Origin: JAEUMG01 sp046349315
GTDB taxonomy: Bacteria > Pseudomonadota > Alphaproteobacteria > Rhizobiales > Aestuariivirgaceae
Assembly: GCA_046349315.1 (NCBI GenBank)
Contig: JAXMCQ010000023.1
Span: 27,997 to 91,996, forward strand
DNA: 64,000 nt
Direction of reading: 5' to 3'
A program made the translations under genes and the position numbers. Position 1 is the first letter of the stretch, and every line of letters starts with the position of its first letter. The notes below the pieces were generated by a model. It was not told the origin of the DNA. It saw only the letters and a program-made list of their open reading frames with translations, and did not search any database. Below, one piece after another: positions 25,087 through 34,021 of this stretch.

Positions 25087-25958
25087 CGCGTCGGGACCGG
25101 TTTCTCGCCGCGATAGTCATAGAAGCCGCGATTGGTCTTGCGGCCAAGCCAGCCGGCCTCGACGTATTTCACGAGCAAGGGACAGGGGCGATACTTCGAA
25201 TCCGCCAAGCCCTCATAAAGCACCTGCATGATCGAAAGACAGGTATCGAGACCGATGAAGTCGGCCAATTCGAGCGGGCCCATGGGATGACGCGCGCCAA
25301 GCTTCATCGCCGTGTCGATCGCCTCGACGGTACCGACACCCTCATAAAGTGTATAGACCGCCTCGTTGATCATCGGCAGCAGGATGCGGTTGACGATGAA
25401 GGCCGGGAAGTCCTCCGAAACCGCTATCGTCTTTCCGAGATGGGTGGTGAACTCCTTTATCGCCGTGAAGGTCTTATCATCGGTGGCAATGCCGCGGATA
25501 AGCTCGACCAGCTCCATCACCGGCACGGGATTCATGAAATGTATGCCCATGAATTTTTCCGGACGATCAGTGGTGGCGGCGAGGCGGGTTATCGAAATCG
25601 ATGACGTATTGGTGCCGAGGATCGCCCGTTCGGCCAAATGCGGGCAGACGGCCGCATAGATCTTACGTTTGACGCTTTCGTCCTCGACGGCGGATTCAAT
25701 GACGAGGTCGCACTCCGACAGTTCCTCGTAGGAGAGTGCAGTGCGAATGCGCGCCAGGGCGGCGTCGCGTTCGGCTTCGGACAATTTGCCGGACTTCACG
25801 CGGCGGGCAAGATTGCCGTTGATGGTGGCGAGACCGGCCTCGATGCGTTCGGGAGAAACATCGGTGAGCGCGACGTCATAACCGGCAAGGGCGCAAACAT
25901 GGGCGATGCCGTTGCCCATTTGACCGGCGCCGATAACGCCGACTTTCGAGATTTGCAT
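25083..25958 (-). CDS. hbd: 3-hydroxybutyryl-CoA dehydrogenase
   Basis: A 291-residue NAD(P)-dependent 3-hydroxyacyl-CoA dehydrogenase. Rossmann motif GVIGAGQMGNGIAHVCALAG opens the protein; GTNTSSISIT, HFMNPVPVMELVELI (catalytic His) and DFPAFIVNRILLPMINEA follow, and the C-terminal domain carries HPMGPLELADFIGLD. The family start MQISKVGVIG fixes the ATG at 25958, although the frame is open to 26006. It is downstream of etfBA on the same strand; this gene order is common in Hyphomicrobiales and fits beta-oxidation or polyhydroxybutyrate metabolism. Confidence 0.93.
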   Translation of the reverse strand: MQISKVGVIGAGQMGNGIAHVCALAGYDVALTDVSPERIEAGLATINGNLARRVKSGKLSEAERDAALARIRTALSYEELSECDLVIESAVEDESVKRKIYAAVCPHLAERAILGTNTSSISITRLAATTDRPEKFMGIHFMNPVPVMELVELIRGIATDDKTFTAIKEFTTHLGKTIAVSEDFPAFIVNRILLPMINEAVYTLYEGVGTVEAIDTAMKLGARHPMGPLELADFIGLDTCLSIMQVLYEGLADSKYRPCPLLVKYVEAGWLGRKTNRGFYDYRGEKPVPTR

Positions 25959-26098
25959 TTCGTCTAGTACCTGCTTGATAAAGGCGAGGGAGCCTATATC
26001 GCGCATAATCGCTGGGCAAGTGCATTTCGCATGTGCGAAAAGATTAGGCAGCCCGCGTCCGGCGCGGGTTTTGCCGCGCCGGTCAGAGGTCTCAAGGA

Positions 26099-27040
26099 TT
26101 ATTTACCAAGCTTGGCGAGTTCGGCTTCGAGCTCCGGGACCGCCTGGAAAAGATCGGCGACAAGGCCGTAATCGGCGACCTGGAAGATCGGCGCTTCCTC
26201 GTCCTTGTTGATGGCGACGATGACCTTCGAGTCCTTCATGCCGGCCAAATGCTGGATAGCGCCGGAAATGCCGACCGCAATGTAAAGATCGGGCGCGACC
26301 ACCTTGCCGGTCTGGCCGACCTGGTAGTCATTCGGCACATAGCCCGCATCGACGGCGGCGCGGGAAGCACCGACCGCCGCGCCGAGTTTCTTCGCGAGGG
26401 TGTCGAGAAGCTTGAAATTTTCGCCATTCTGCATGCCGCGGCCGCCCGAGACGATGATCTTGGCGGAGGTGAGTTCCGGGCGATCAGACACCGAGAGATT
26501 TTCTCCCTCATAGACCGAAAGGCCCGGATCGGCGGGGGCTGAGATTTTCTCGATCGGCGCCGAGCCGCCATCGCCCGTCGCCTGGAAGGCGGCAGTGCGA
26601 ACCGTAATGACCTTCTTGGCATCGGTGGATTGGACCGTCTGTACGGCATTGCCGGCATAGACGAGGCGCACGAAACTATCGGGCGAGACGACATCGGAAA
26701 TATCGGAAATCTGCATGACGTCGAGAAGTGCCGCAACGCGCGGCATGTAGTTCTTGCCGTTTGTGGTGGCGGGCGCAACGATGTGCTCATAAGGGCCGGC
26801 TTGGGCCACGATCAAAGCCGCCATGGGTTCGGCCAGCGGGCGGTCGAGATAGGGTGCCTCGCAATGCAGCACTTTCTTCACGCCTGAAAGCCTAGCCGCT
26901 TCGGCAGCGGCACCATCGGCCTTGTTGCCGGCGACCAGCACATGGATATCGGCACCGATTTTCGCCGCGGCGGTCAATGCCTTATGGGTCGCATCTTTCA
27001 CATGCGCATTGTCATGTTCGGCAATGAGAAGGATCGTCAT
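26099..27040 (-). CDS. etfA: Electron transfer flavoprotein alpha subunit
   Basis: A 313-residue ETF alpha subunit. The FAD-binding C-terminal domain is clear: IIVSGGRGMQNGENFKLLDT, GASRAAVDAGYVPNDYQVGQ, TGKVVAPDLYIAVGISGAIQ and AINKDEEAPIFQVADYG. With EtfB it carries electrons from acyl-CoA and amine dehydrogenases to ETF-ubiquinone oxidoreductase. It lies two bases after etfB. It is the natural acceptor for a TMADH-type enzyme such as the one at 13114-15180, though that pairing is inference. Confidence 0.97.
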   Translation of the reverse strand: MTILLIAEHDNAHVKDATHKALTAAAKIGADIHVLVAGNKADGAAAEAARLSGVKKVLHCEAPYLDRPLAEPMAALIVAQAGPYEHIVAPATTNGKNYMPRVAALLDVMQISDISDVVSPDSFVRLVYAGNAVQTVQSTDAKKVITVRTAAFQATGDGGSAPIEKISAPADPGLSVYEGENLSVSDRPELTSAKIIVSGGRGMQNGENFKLLDTLAKKLGAAVGASRAAVDAGYVPNDYQVGQTGKVVAPDLYIAVGISGAIQHLAGMKDSKVIVAINKDEEAPIFQVADYGLVADLFQAVPELEAELAKLGK

Positions 27041-27042
27041 GA

Positions 27043-27792
27043 TCAGATCACTCCCGCTTCATTCTTGAGTTTCTCGACGAGCTCTGCGACCGACTTCACC
27101 TTGACGCCGGCCTGGCGCTTGGGCGGCTCGACGGTGGTAACGACTTTGAGACGCGGTGCGACATCGACGCCGTAATCGGCAGGCGTCTTCTCCTCGAGCG
27201 GCTTCTTTTTCGCCTTCATGATGTTGGGCAGCGAAGCATAGCGCGGCTGGTTGAGACGCAGATCGGTGGTCATGATCAAAGGCAGTTTCACCTTGATCGT
27301 CTGCAAGCCGCCGTCGATCTCGCGCGTCACATTGGCGCTGTCGCCATTGATCTCGAGCTTCGAGGCGAAGGTCGCCTGGGCCCAGCCCAGGAGTGCAGCC
27401 AGCATCTGCCCCGTCTGGTTGCAATCATCATCGATCGCCTGCTTGCCGAGAATGACAATCTGCGGCTGTTCGGCAGCGATGACACCTTTGAGGATCTTGG
27501 CGACGCCGAGCGGCTCCACATAGGTATCGCTCTTGACCAGGATGCCGCGGTCGGCGCCCATGGCGAGGGCGGTGCGGATAGTCTCCTGGGCCTGCTGCGG
27601 GCCTATCGAAACGGCGATGATTTCGGTCGCCTTGCCGGCCTCCTTGAGGCGCACCGCTTCTTCGACGGCTATTTCGTCGAAGGGGTTCATCGACATTTTG
27701 ACATTGGCCAGTTCGACGCCAGAACCGTCGGCCTTGACCCTGATCTTGACGTTGTAATCGACCACCCGCTTAACGGCGACCAGCACTTTCAT
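27043..27792 (-). CDS. etfB: Electron transfer flavoprotein beta subunit
   Basis: A 249-residue ETF beta subunit with N-terminal MKVLVAVKRVVDYNVKIRVK, VKMSMNPFDEIAVEEAVRLK, LGKQAIDDDCNQTGQMLAAL and the recognition-loop region LRLNQPRYASLPNIMKAKKK. The latter stretch docks partner dehydrogenases. It is first in the etfBA-hbd order on the minus strand, with about 125 bases upstream to the rhomboid gene that likely hold its promoter. Length is normal. Confidence 0.97.
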   Translation of the reverse strand: MKVLVAVKRVVDYNVKIRVKADGSGVELANVKMSMNPFDEIAVEEAVRLKEAGKATEIIAVSIGPQQAQETIRTALAMGADRGILVKSDTYVEPLGVAKILKGVIAAEQPQIVILGKQAIDDDCNQTGQMLAALLGWAQATFASKLEINGDSANVTREIDGGLQTIKVKLPLIMTTDLRLNQPRYASLPNIMKAKKKPLEEKTPADYGVDVAPRLKVVTTVEPPKRQAGVKVKSVAELVEKLKNEAGVI

Positions 27793-27917
27793 GAAAAAGC
27801 TCCCAAGGACCGCGCGCTCTTGCGGCGGTGCACAAAAAGTGGCCGGAACCTAGTGACAGCGATCGTTCGAGTCAATTCCAAGACCGGCATGGCTATGCCG
27901 CTTGCGACGTCTTGTTC

Positions 27918-28604
27918 TCAGCGGGCCGGCGTGACCAGCAGTCTCGAGCGCAGGAGATAGGTCAGAGTCACGCCGACGAGAAAGCCGCCAATATGCGCCC
28001 ACCAGGCAACATCGGTATCGCCCGGGCCGGCAAGGAAGAGATTGATGATCTGGAAGACGAACCAGCCGAGGAGAACCCAGAGTGCCGAAATCCGCAAAGG
28101 TATTCGCATGAGGAGGAGGACCCACACCCGCGCCTTGGGAAACAGCACGACATAGGAGCCGAGGACGCCCGAGACTGCGGCGGAGGCGCCGATCAAGGGG
28201 GCGTGCGAGGAAGGCTGCAATATCGTGTGGGTCAGGGCGCCGGCGATACCGCAGATCAGATAGAAGACGAGGAAGCCCCAAGGACCGAAGGCATCCTCGA
28301 CATTGTCGGCGAAGACCCACAGAAACAGCATGTTCGAGATGAGATGCAGCCAGCCGGCATGCAGGAACATGTAGGTGATGAGGGTCAAGGGCTCGGGCAC
28401 GGGATGATAGCCCGGCAATAGCGCTCCACTTGTCAGCTCCGCCGGAACGAGGCCATAGCCGGCAGCAATCATGGCAAAGGTCGCATCGCTCTCAAAGACA
28501 TCGGTGGTGATAAACAAGACCACATTGGCGATGATCAGGGCCGCCGTCATGTATTGAAAGCGGATGACCCGCAAAGGCGTGTCGTCATGCAAGGGCACGA
28601 ACAT
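27918..28604 (-). CDS. Rhomboid-family intramembrane serine protease
   Basis: A 228-residue integral membrane protein with about six helices. The catalytic Ser is in GASAAVSGVLG and the His in AWWAHIGGFLVG; the loop motif YMFLHAGWLHLISNMLFLW is the rhomboid L1 and helix 2 signature. It therefore looks catalytically complete. Its start codon overlaps the stop of the adenosyltransferase gene (TAATG), a pairing that recurs in Hyphomicrobiales and suggests co-translation. Substrates are unknown. Confidence 0.92.
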   Translation of the reverse strand: MFVPLHDDTPLRVIRFQYMTAALIIANVVLFITTDVFESDATFAMIAAGYGLVPAELTSGALLPGYHPVPEPLTLITYMFLHAGWLHLISNMLFLWVFADNVEDAFGPWGFLVFYLICGIAGALTHTILQPSSHAPLIGASAAVSGVLGSYVVLFPKARVWVLLLMRIPLRISALWVLLGWFVFQIINLFLAGPGDTDVAWWAHIGGFLVGVTLTYLLRSRLLVTPAR

Positions 28605-29188
28605 TATCGGTTGGCGCCTTTGACCCAGAGCACGTCGCCTGGCCCCCGGGCATTCACCCAGCGGCTGGCAACGAAGAAGAAATCCGACAAGCGATTGATA
28701 AAGGTAAGCGCTGGCTCGGAAACAACCTGGCCTGGCTCGCGGGACAAGGCGACCATCAGGCGCTCGGCGCGGCGGGAAACGGTGCGCGATAAATGAAGGT
28801 GCGCCGCCGCCGGATGTCCGCCGGGCAGCACGAAGGAACGCAAGGGTTCGAGCACGGCATTGAGTTCGTCGATTTCGGTTTCGAGACGCGTGGTCTGTGC
28901 CGGAACGATGCGCAAGGGCTCATAGCCCAGGCCCTTGCCGGTATCGGGCACGCAAAGATCGGCGCCAAGGTCGAAGAGATCGTTCTGAATGCGGGCCAGC
29001 ATGGAATCGAGTTTGGCGAGATCGGCGGTCGTCGTGTGAAGCCGGGCGATGCCGACGGTGGCATTGGTCTCATCGACAGTGCCGTAAGCTTCGATACGAA
29101 GATCATTCTTGGCAACGCGCTCGCCCGAGCCCAAGGCGGTGTCGCCGCGATCACCGGTGCGCGTGTAGATGCGGTTGAGAACGACCAT
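28604..29188 (-). CDS. Cob(I)yrinic acid a,c-diamide adenosyltransferase, PduO type
   Basis: A 194-residue PduO/MMAB-type ATP:cobalamin adenosyltransferase. Opening RIYTRTGDRGDTALGSGERV is the ATP-binding signature; GTVDETNATVGIA, the segment FVLPGGHPAAAHLHLSRTV with the conserved Arg, and FINRLSDFFFVASRW follow. It makes adenosylcobalamin, the cofactor of enzymes such as methylmalonyl-CoA mutase. The ATG follows GGGAGGA. It is co-transcribed with the rhomboid gene. No cobalamin riboswitch is visible upstream; the interval holds a family A repeat pair instead. Confidence 0.93.
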   Translation of the reverse strand: MVVLNRIYTRTGDRGDTALGSGERVAKNDLRIEAYGTVDETNATVGIARLHTTTADLAKLDSMLARIQNDLFDLGADLCVPDTGKGLGYEPLRIVPAQTTRLETEIDELNAVLEPLRSFVLPGGHPAAAHLHLSRTVSRRAERLMVALSREPGQVVSEPALTFINRLSDFFFVASRWVNARGPGDVLWVKGANR

Positions 29189-29216
29189 GACTAGGTCCTC
29201 CCGTGCCGGCCCAACC

Positions 29217-29314
29217 CGTCATCCCGGCGAAAGCCGGGATCCATCTCTCCGCCGCGCGAGACTTTCAGGATCATTGTGATTGAACCATGGATCCCGGCTT
29301 TCGCCGGGATGACG
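29217..29314. repeat. Paired family A palindromes, BIME-like
   Basis: Two family A elements face each other as 28-base inverted repeats (29217-29244 and 29287-29314), each itself palindromic around TCCCGGC-GAAA-GCCGGGA or its reverse. The pair separates the adenosyltransferase start from the end of the FtsX-like permease gene, and could form one long cruciform or two hairpins. Confidence 0.85.
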
Positions 29315-29361
29315 AAAACTGAGAAACCGTTTTTTCGTCTATCGCTTCGGCTGGTCCAACG

Positions 29362-31884
29362 CTACTCGTTTCTGAGCAATGGCGCCGGTTTGGCGGTGAG
29401 CGCCCGCCAGGTGGCGGCAAGGCCTGCCGCGATGGTGAGCGCCATTGCGACAAGCGCGGTCAGGATCGCGGTTGCCGGCGAAAACTGCCACGGCATTTCC
29501 AAAATCCAATAGGCCAGGAACCAGGCGGCGATCGAGCCGACTGCGATACCGAAAATGGCAGCGGCGATGCCAAGAACCGCATATTCGGCGATGAAAGCCT
29601 GGATCAATTGGCGGCGCGTCGCGCCATAGGTTTTCAGCACGACGGCGTCATAGATGCGTCCCGAGAGGCCTGCAGCAAGCGCTCCGGCCAGAACCAGGAC
29701 GCCGGTGATGAGGGTCAGTGCATTGGCGCCGCGGATCGCCGCCAGCATCTTGCTCAACAGCTCGCTGACCGTGTCGATGGCATCCTTGACGCGCACCGCG
29801 GTCACGGATGGAAAGGCGCGGGCGACCTGGTTCAGGAGCTTCGCCTCATCGCCTCCTTCCATGTCGACCGTCACAAGAAAATGATGCGGCGCCGATTTGA
29901 GCGTCGATGGCGTGAAGACCATCAGAAAGTTGATGCCGAGGGAGCGCCAATTGACGCTCCTGAAATTGGCGATCTTCGCGGTGATGTCGCGGCCCAGCAC
30001 ATTGACCGTGACAGTGTCACCGATCTTCAGACCCAAGCCTTGCGCCACTTCGCCGACGAAGGAAACGAGCGGCGGCCCGTCATAATCCTTGGGCCACCAT
30101 TCGCCTTCGATCAGCTTCGATCCCTCGGGAAGGCTATCGGCATAGGTGAGACCGCGGTCGCCGCGCAATGCCCAGGCGGCGTCTGGCGACGCTTTGATCT
30201 TGCTGGCTTCGGTGTCGTTCAACTTGGCAATGCGACCGCGCAGCATCGGTGCGGTCTCGATCTTGATGACGCCCGGCTCAGATTTCACCTTGTCGAGGAA
30301 GGCCGGCAATTCGTCATTGCGGACATCGAGAAAAAAGAATGCCGGCGCGCGCTCGGGCAAGCCTGCCTGAAGTTCCGTGCCGATCGTTCGATCGGTCAAA
30401 GCCAACGTCACGAAGAGCGTCAAGCCGAGGCCAAGCGCCAGGATCACCGATTGTGCGGCTGCCCCCGGTCGATAGAGATTGGAAATCGCATAGCGCAGGA
30501 TCGCCGATTTCGGCTTGGGCATGATGGCCGCGAGACGCACGATCGCGTGAGCCAACCCCAAGAGCACGATGAAGCTTCCGGCGAGACCGGCGAGATAGCC
30601 GAGCGTCACGCGCCGGTCGTCGAAGTTCAAGAAGACAAGAAGCGCAATCAAAGCCAATGCGACGATGATCGCGACCATGTCGATGAGTGATGGCCAGCCG
30701 GTGACATGGGCAATGCGATGCCGAAACAGGGCCGATGCCGGTACGCGACGCGTGCGCGCAAGCGGCCACAATGCGAAGGCGAGCGTTACGAGGAAGCCAT
30801 AGGCTGCCGCAGTGAGCAGTGGCAAGGGTTCCATGCGATTAGAGACCGGCAAGGGCAGGATGTCGCGCAAGAAGGACTGCGCCAGAGGCGGCACCATCGC
30901 GCCGGCAAGCACGCCAATGACGATTGCCAGTACGGCCACCATCAGAATTTCGGTGAGATAGATTCCGAAAACGGTGCGCGACGGCGCGCCCAAGCATTTG
31001 AGCGTTGCGATGGTCGATGTGCGCCGATTGACGAAGGCCGAGACCGCATTGGCAATGCCGGCGCCGCCGACGATCAATGCGGTCAAGCCGACGAGCGTCA
31101 TGAAGTAGCCGAGCCGCTCGATGAAATCTTCTGTACCCGACGCCGCCTTGTCGCGGGTGCGGACGCGCCAGCCGGCATCGGGAAACTGCTTCTCCGCCCC
31201 GGTTGCGACGGCGCGCACGTCATCGAGTGTCGCGCCGCCATCGACTTTCACGCGATAGCGCCAGGTAATCAGACTTCCGGGCTGGACAAGGCCTGTCTCC
31301 TGCAAGGCTGCGTCACTCAGAATAATGCGGGGGCCAAGTATGATGCCGTCGGCTATTCGATCGGGCTCATTGGCGATCAGGCCCCGCAGCACGACTTCGC
31401 TTGTTCCGATCTTGATCTTGTCGCCGGGTTTGATGCCGAGACGACCCAGCAGTAATTCGTCAACAACGGCGCCGTAAAATCCGTCCTGCTTCGAGAGCGC
31501 CGTGTTGAGGTCTCCGCCACCGGCAATCGCGAGCGTGCCATAGAGCGGATAAAGATCATCGACCGCCTTGGCTTCGATCAGCGTCGTCGCATCGCCGGCG
31601 ACCGCCATCGCGCGCAAGGTCGCGATGCGGCTGACCTCGCCTTTGCTGCCGATAAAGGCGAGTTCCGCGGGCGATGCCTGTCTATGGACGAGCGAAAATT
31701 CGAGATCGCCGCCAAGCAAAGGCTGGCCCTGTTCCTCGATGCCGCGCTCGATCGCCGCTGAAAGACTGCCGATCATGGCAATCGCGGCAGTGCCGAGAGC
31801 AAGACATGTGAGGAAGATCCAGAAGCCTTGCAATCCTGAGCGCAGATCGCGCCAGGCGAAGCGGAAAAAAAGCGGCAGGTTCAT
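29362..31884 (-). CDS. ybbP: FtsX-like ABC transporter permease, YbbP type
   Basis: An 840-residue permease of the MacB/FtsX superfamily. A first helix (~20-45) precedes a periplasmic domain starting GGDLEFSLVHRQASPAELA. FtsX-type triplets follow around residues 260-370, then a second half with further helices and the C-terminal triplet ending TLKTYGATRRQ-type motif (seen as KTYGATRRQLIQAF). This is the usual YbbP architecture. It overlaps the ATPase gene by four bases (ATGA). The known partner set is YbbA-YbbP-TesA, found here intact. The transported or extracted substrate is not established; lipid handling is suspected from tesA linkage. Confidence 0.9.
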   Translation of the reverse strand: MNLPLFFRFAWRDLRSGLQGFWIFLTCLALGTAAIAMIGSLSAAIERGIEEQGQPLLGGDLEFSLVHRQASPAELAFIGSKGEVSRIATLRAMAVAGDATTLIEAKAVDDLYPLYGTLAIAGGGDLNTALSKQDGFYGAVVDELLLGRLGIKPGDKIKIGTSEVVLRGLIANEPDRIADGIILGPRIILSDAALQETGLVQPGSLITWRYRVKVDGGATLDDVRAVATGAEKQFPDAGWRVRTRDKAASGTEDFIERLGYFMTLVGLTALIVGGAGIANAVSAFVNRRTSTIATLKCLGAPSRTVFGIYLTEILMVAVLAIVIGVLAGAMVPPLAQSFLRDILPLPVSNRMEPLPLLTAAAYGFLVTLAFALWPLARTRRVPASALFRHRIAHVTGWPSLIDMVAIIVALALIALLVFLNFDDRRVTLGYLAGLAGSFIVLLGLAHAIVRLAAIMPKPKSAILRYAISNLYRPGAAAQSVILALGLGLTLFVTLALTDRTIGTELQAGLPERAPAFFFLDVRNDELPAFLDKVKSEPGVIKIETAPMLRGRIAKLNDTEASKIKASPDAAWALRGDRGLTYADSLPEGSKLIEGEWWPKDYDGPPLVSFVGEVAQGLGLKIGDTVTVNVLGRDITAKIANFRSVNWRSLGINFLMVFTPSTLKSAPHHFLVTVDMEGGDEAKLLNQVARAFPSVTAVRVKDAIDTVSELLSKMLAAIRGANALTLITGVLVLAGALAAGLSGRIYDAVVLKTYGATRRQLIQAFIAEYAVLGIAAAIFGIAVGSIAAWFLAYWILEMPWQFSPATAILTALVAMALTIAAGLAATWRALTAKPAPLLRNE

Positions 31885-32561
31885 GCGTTGCCCGCGACGA
31901 TGCGGCCGTCGCGGACTTCGGCGATGCGGTCGCAGCGATCGGCCAAGGCGCGGTCATGGGTGACGAGCAGCAAGGTGACGCCGTCTTCGGTTTTGAGCGT
32001 GAAGAGAAGGTCCATGATTTGGCGACCGGTCTCCTGGTCGAGATTGCCGGTCGGCTCATCGGCCAGGAGGATGCGGGCACCGGAAGCCATGGCGCGGGCG
32101 ATGGCAACGCGCTGCTGCTCCCCGCCCGATAACTGACCCGGATAATGATCGAGACGATGGCCCAAGCCGACACGCTGCAATTGCTGGCGGGCGGTGTCCA
32201 TGGCGTCGCTGCGGCCTTTGAATTCGAGCGGTACGGCGACATTTTCGAGCGCCGTCATGGTGGGAATCAAATGGAACGACTGGAAGACGATGCCGATCGT
32301 GTCGCGCCTGAATGCGGTCAGCGCATCTTCGCTCTGGCCGTTGAGATGGGTGCCGGCGACCGAAATCTTGCCATCGCTTACCCGTTCGAGACCGGCAATG
32401 ACCATGAGGAGCGTCGTCTTTCCCGAGCCGGAAGGCCCGACAATGCCGATCGCATCACCGGCTTTGACGCTCAAATCGGCGCCGCGGAGGATTTCGACGG
32501 CACCGGCACGGCTCGGCAAGGTGAGGCGGACATTTTCAAGCGAGATCAAGGGAAATGACAT
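31881..32561 (-). CDS. ybbA: ABC transporter ATPase, YbbA/LolD type
   Basis: A 226-residue ATPase: Walker A GPSGSGKTTL, Q-loop GIVFQSFHLIPTMTALENV, signature LSGGEQQRVAIARA, Walker B ILLADEPTGNLD, switch LLLVTHDRALADRC. The QSFHLIPTMTALENVAVPLE run is the MacB/LolD-class signature. It drives the FtsX-like permease encoded next to it. It is divergent from tesA with about 80 bases between starts. Confidence 0.93.
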   Translation of the reverse strand: MSFPLISLENVRLTLPSRAGAVEILRGADLSVKAGDAIGIVGPSGSGKTTLLMVIAGLERVSDGKISVAGTHLNGQSEDALTAFRRDTIGIVFQSFHLIPTMTALENVAVPLEFKGRSDAMDTARQQLQRVGLGHRLDHYPGQLSGGEQQRVAIARAMASGARILLADEPTGNLDQETGRQIMDLLFTLKTEDGVTLLLVTHDRALADRCDRIAEVRDGRIVAGNA

Positions 32562-32643
32562 GGGTTGGGTAGATGGGGCTGGGAAGCCGGCTTGTCCAGC
32601 GCGGCGCCTTGCGATCCGCGCATTTCCTTCCTAACTGGGCAGA

Positions 32644-33270
32644 ATGATCCGCCGCATCGTGTTGACCTTCTTCCTGTTCGTTGCCCCCTTGTCCGCTTTC
32701 GCTCACGCAGAGGTCACGATCGTTGCTTTGGGCGACAGCCTGACGGCGGGGCTCGGTGTGGATCCCGAAAGCGCATTTCCGGCGAAGCTCGAAGCGGCAC
32801 TGAAGGCGCGCGGGCATGATGTCCGGGTGATCAATGCCGGCGTTTCGGGTGATACGGCTTCCGCCGGCCGCGATCGCCTGGACTGGGTGCTCGCCGATGA
32901 TGTCGATGCGGTGATCTTGGAATTGGGGGCCAATGATGCCTTGCGGGGGATTGCGCCCGCCGAAACGCGCGCCGCGCTGAGCGCCATCCTCGAAGCGCTC
33001 AAGCAGCGCAACCTGCCGGTATTGGTCGCCGGAATGCTTGCGCCGCGCAATCTCGGACCCGACTATTCGGCCGCCTACGACCCGATTTTTTCCGATCTCG
33101 CAAACCAATATGGCGCGCTCTACTACCCGTTCTTCCTCGATGGCGTGGCGACGCGGCCCGACCTCAACCAGGCCGATGGTCTTCACCCAAATCCAGCCGG
33201 CGTCGATGAAATCGTCACGCGGATCACACCTTCAGTTGAGCAACTTCTCGCCAGGGTTGTGGCGAAATAG
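32644..33270 (+). CDS. tesA: Arylesterase / lysophospholipase TesA-like (SGNH hydrolase)
   Basis: A 208-residue SGNH hydrolase with a signal peptide (MIRRIVLTFFLFVAPLSAFA, cleaved near residue 21-22), so periplasmic. Block I is VALGDSLTAGLG with the nucleophile Ser, block II Gly in NAGVSGDTASAGR, block III Asn in LELGANDALRGI, and block V DGLHPNPAG with Asp and His. TesA proteins act as thioesterase, arylesterase and lysophospholipase. It is divergent from ybbAP, the classical arrangement. Confidence 0.93.
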   Translation: MIRRIVLTFFLFVAPLSAFAHAEVTIVALGDSLTAGLGVDPESAFPAKLEAALKARGHDVRVINAGVSGDTASAGRDRLDWVLADDVDAVILELGANDALRGIAPAETRAALSAILEALKQRNLPVLVAGMLAPRNLGPDYSAAYDPIFSDLANQYGALYYPFFLDGVATRPDLNQADGLHPNPAGVDEIVTRITPSVEQLLARVVAK

Positions 33271-33343
33271 CCCTTTTCATTCACGCGAATCGGCTTAGCT
33301 TAATTGTGTCGCGACCCGACGACCTTCTTACAGGAGGCCAGCC

Positions 33344-33886
33344 ATGCCGCGCTTGTTTACCGGGGTGGAAATTCCCCCCGACCTTGCCCTGGACCTCGAT
33401 TTAATGCGGGGCGGGGTCATCGGAGCCCGCTGGCTCGATCGCGAAAATTACCATATTACCCTGCGGTTTATCGGCGATATCGACGACGGTTTGGCGCGCG
33501 AGATTGCCTATGAACTCGAAGGCGTCGAAGCGCGCCCGTTCCAGTTGCGCCTCAAGACAATCGACACGCTTGGCGGGAACAAACCGCACAGCATCATCGC
33601 CGGCGTCGAGGAAAGCCCCGAATTGCGGCGTCTTCAGGCCATCCATGAGCGCATCTGCCAGGCTTTGGGGCTCGATGCCGAACCGCGAAAATTCGTGCCG
33701 CATGTCACTCTGGCGCGGTTGCGCGATCCGGATTTATCGAGCGTTCACAGGTATTTGGCCTCACACAGTCTCTATAAAAGCCGGCTTTTCGAGGTCGATC
33801 GCTTTGTGCTGTTTTCGTCGCGCCCGTCGCGCGGCGGCGGCCCTTATGCCGTGGAAGAAGCCTATGCGCTGGGAGCGTCGCTCTAG
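33344..33886 (+). CDS. thpR: RNA 2',3'-cyclic phosphodiesterase
   Basis: A 180-residue LigT/ThpR-type 2H phosphoesterase. The two catalytic HxTx motifs are HITL (in NYHITLRFIGDI) and HVTL (in FVPHVTLARLRD). N-terminal RLFTGVEIPPDLA is typical. The enzyme opens 2',3'-cyclic phosphates in RNA; the older name is 2'-5' RNA ligase. The ATG follows AGGAGG. It stands alone between tesA and the BI-1 gene. Confidence 0.93.
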   Translation: MPRLFTGVEIPPDLALDLDLMRGGVIGARWLDRENYHITLRFIGDIDDGLAREIAYELEGVEARPFQLRLKTIDTLGGNKPHSIIAGVEESPELRRLQAIHERICQALGLDAEPRKFVPHVTLARLRDPDLSSVHRYLASHSLYKSRLFEVDRFVLFSSRPSRGGGPYAVEEAYALGASL

Positions 33887-33956
33887 GGCGTGATTTCGAT
33901 TGCGCGGCCCACAGTGGACGCAGGGTCGGGCCCATGAGATACTCCCTTGAGCACAG

Positions 33957-33984
33957 CTTGAAATTTACGATTTCGTGCATACAT
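33957..33984 (+). promoter_or_regulatory. Candidate heat-shock (RpoH-type) promoter before the BI-1 gene
   Basis: CTTGAAA at 33957-33963 is followed after 14 bases by CATACAT at 33978-33984, close to the alphaproteobacterial RpoH pattern (CTTGAAA, about 14 bases, then a CAT-T box). It lies about 38 bases before the ATG. This is a pattern match only. Confidence 0.35.
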
Positions 33985-34021
33985 CGGCAGGCGAGTTCTA
34001 AAGTCTCTGGAGGGAGCAAGA

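Noticed and set aside
28205..29216. Cobalamin riboswitch near the adenosyltransferase gene
   Set aside because: The upstream interval holds only a family A repeat pair; no B12-box-like conserved segment was found.
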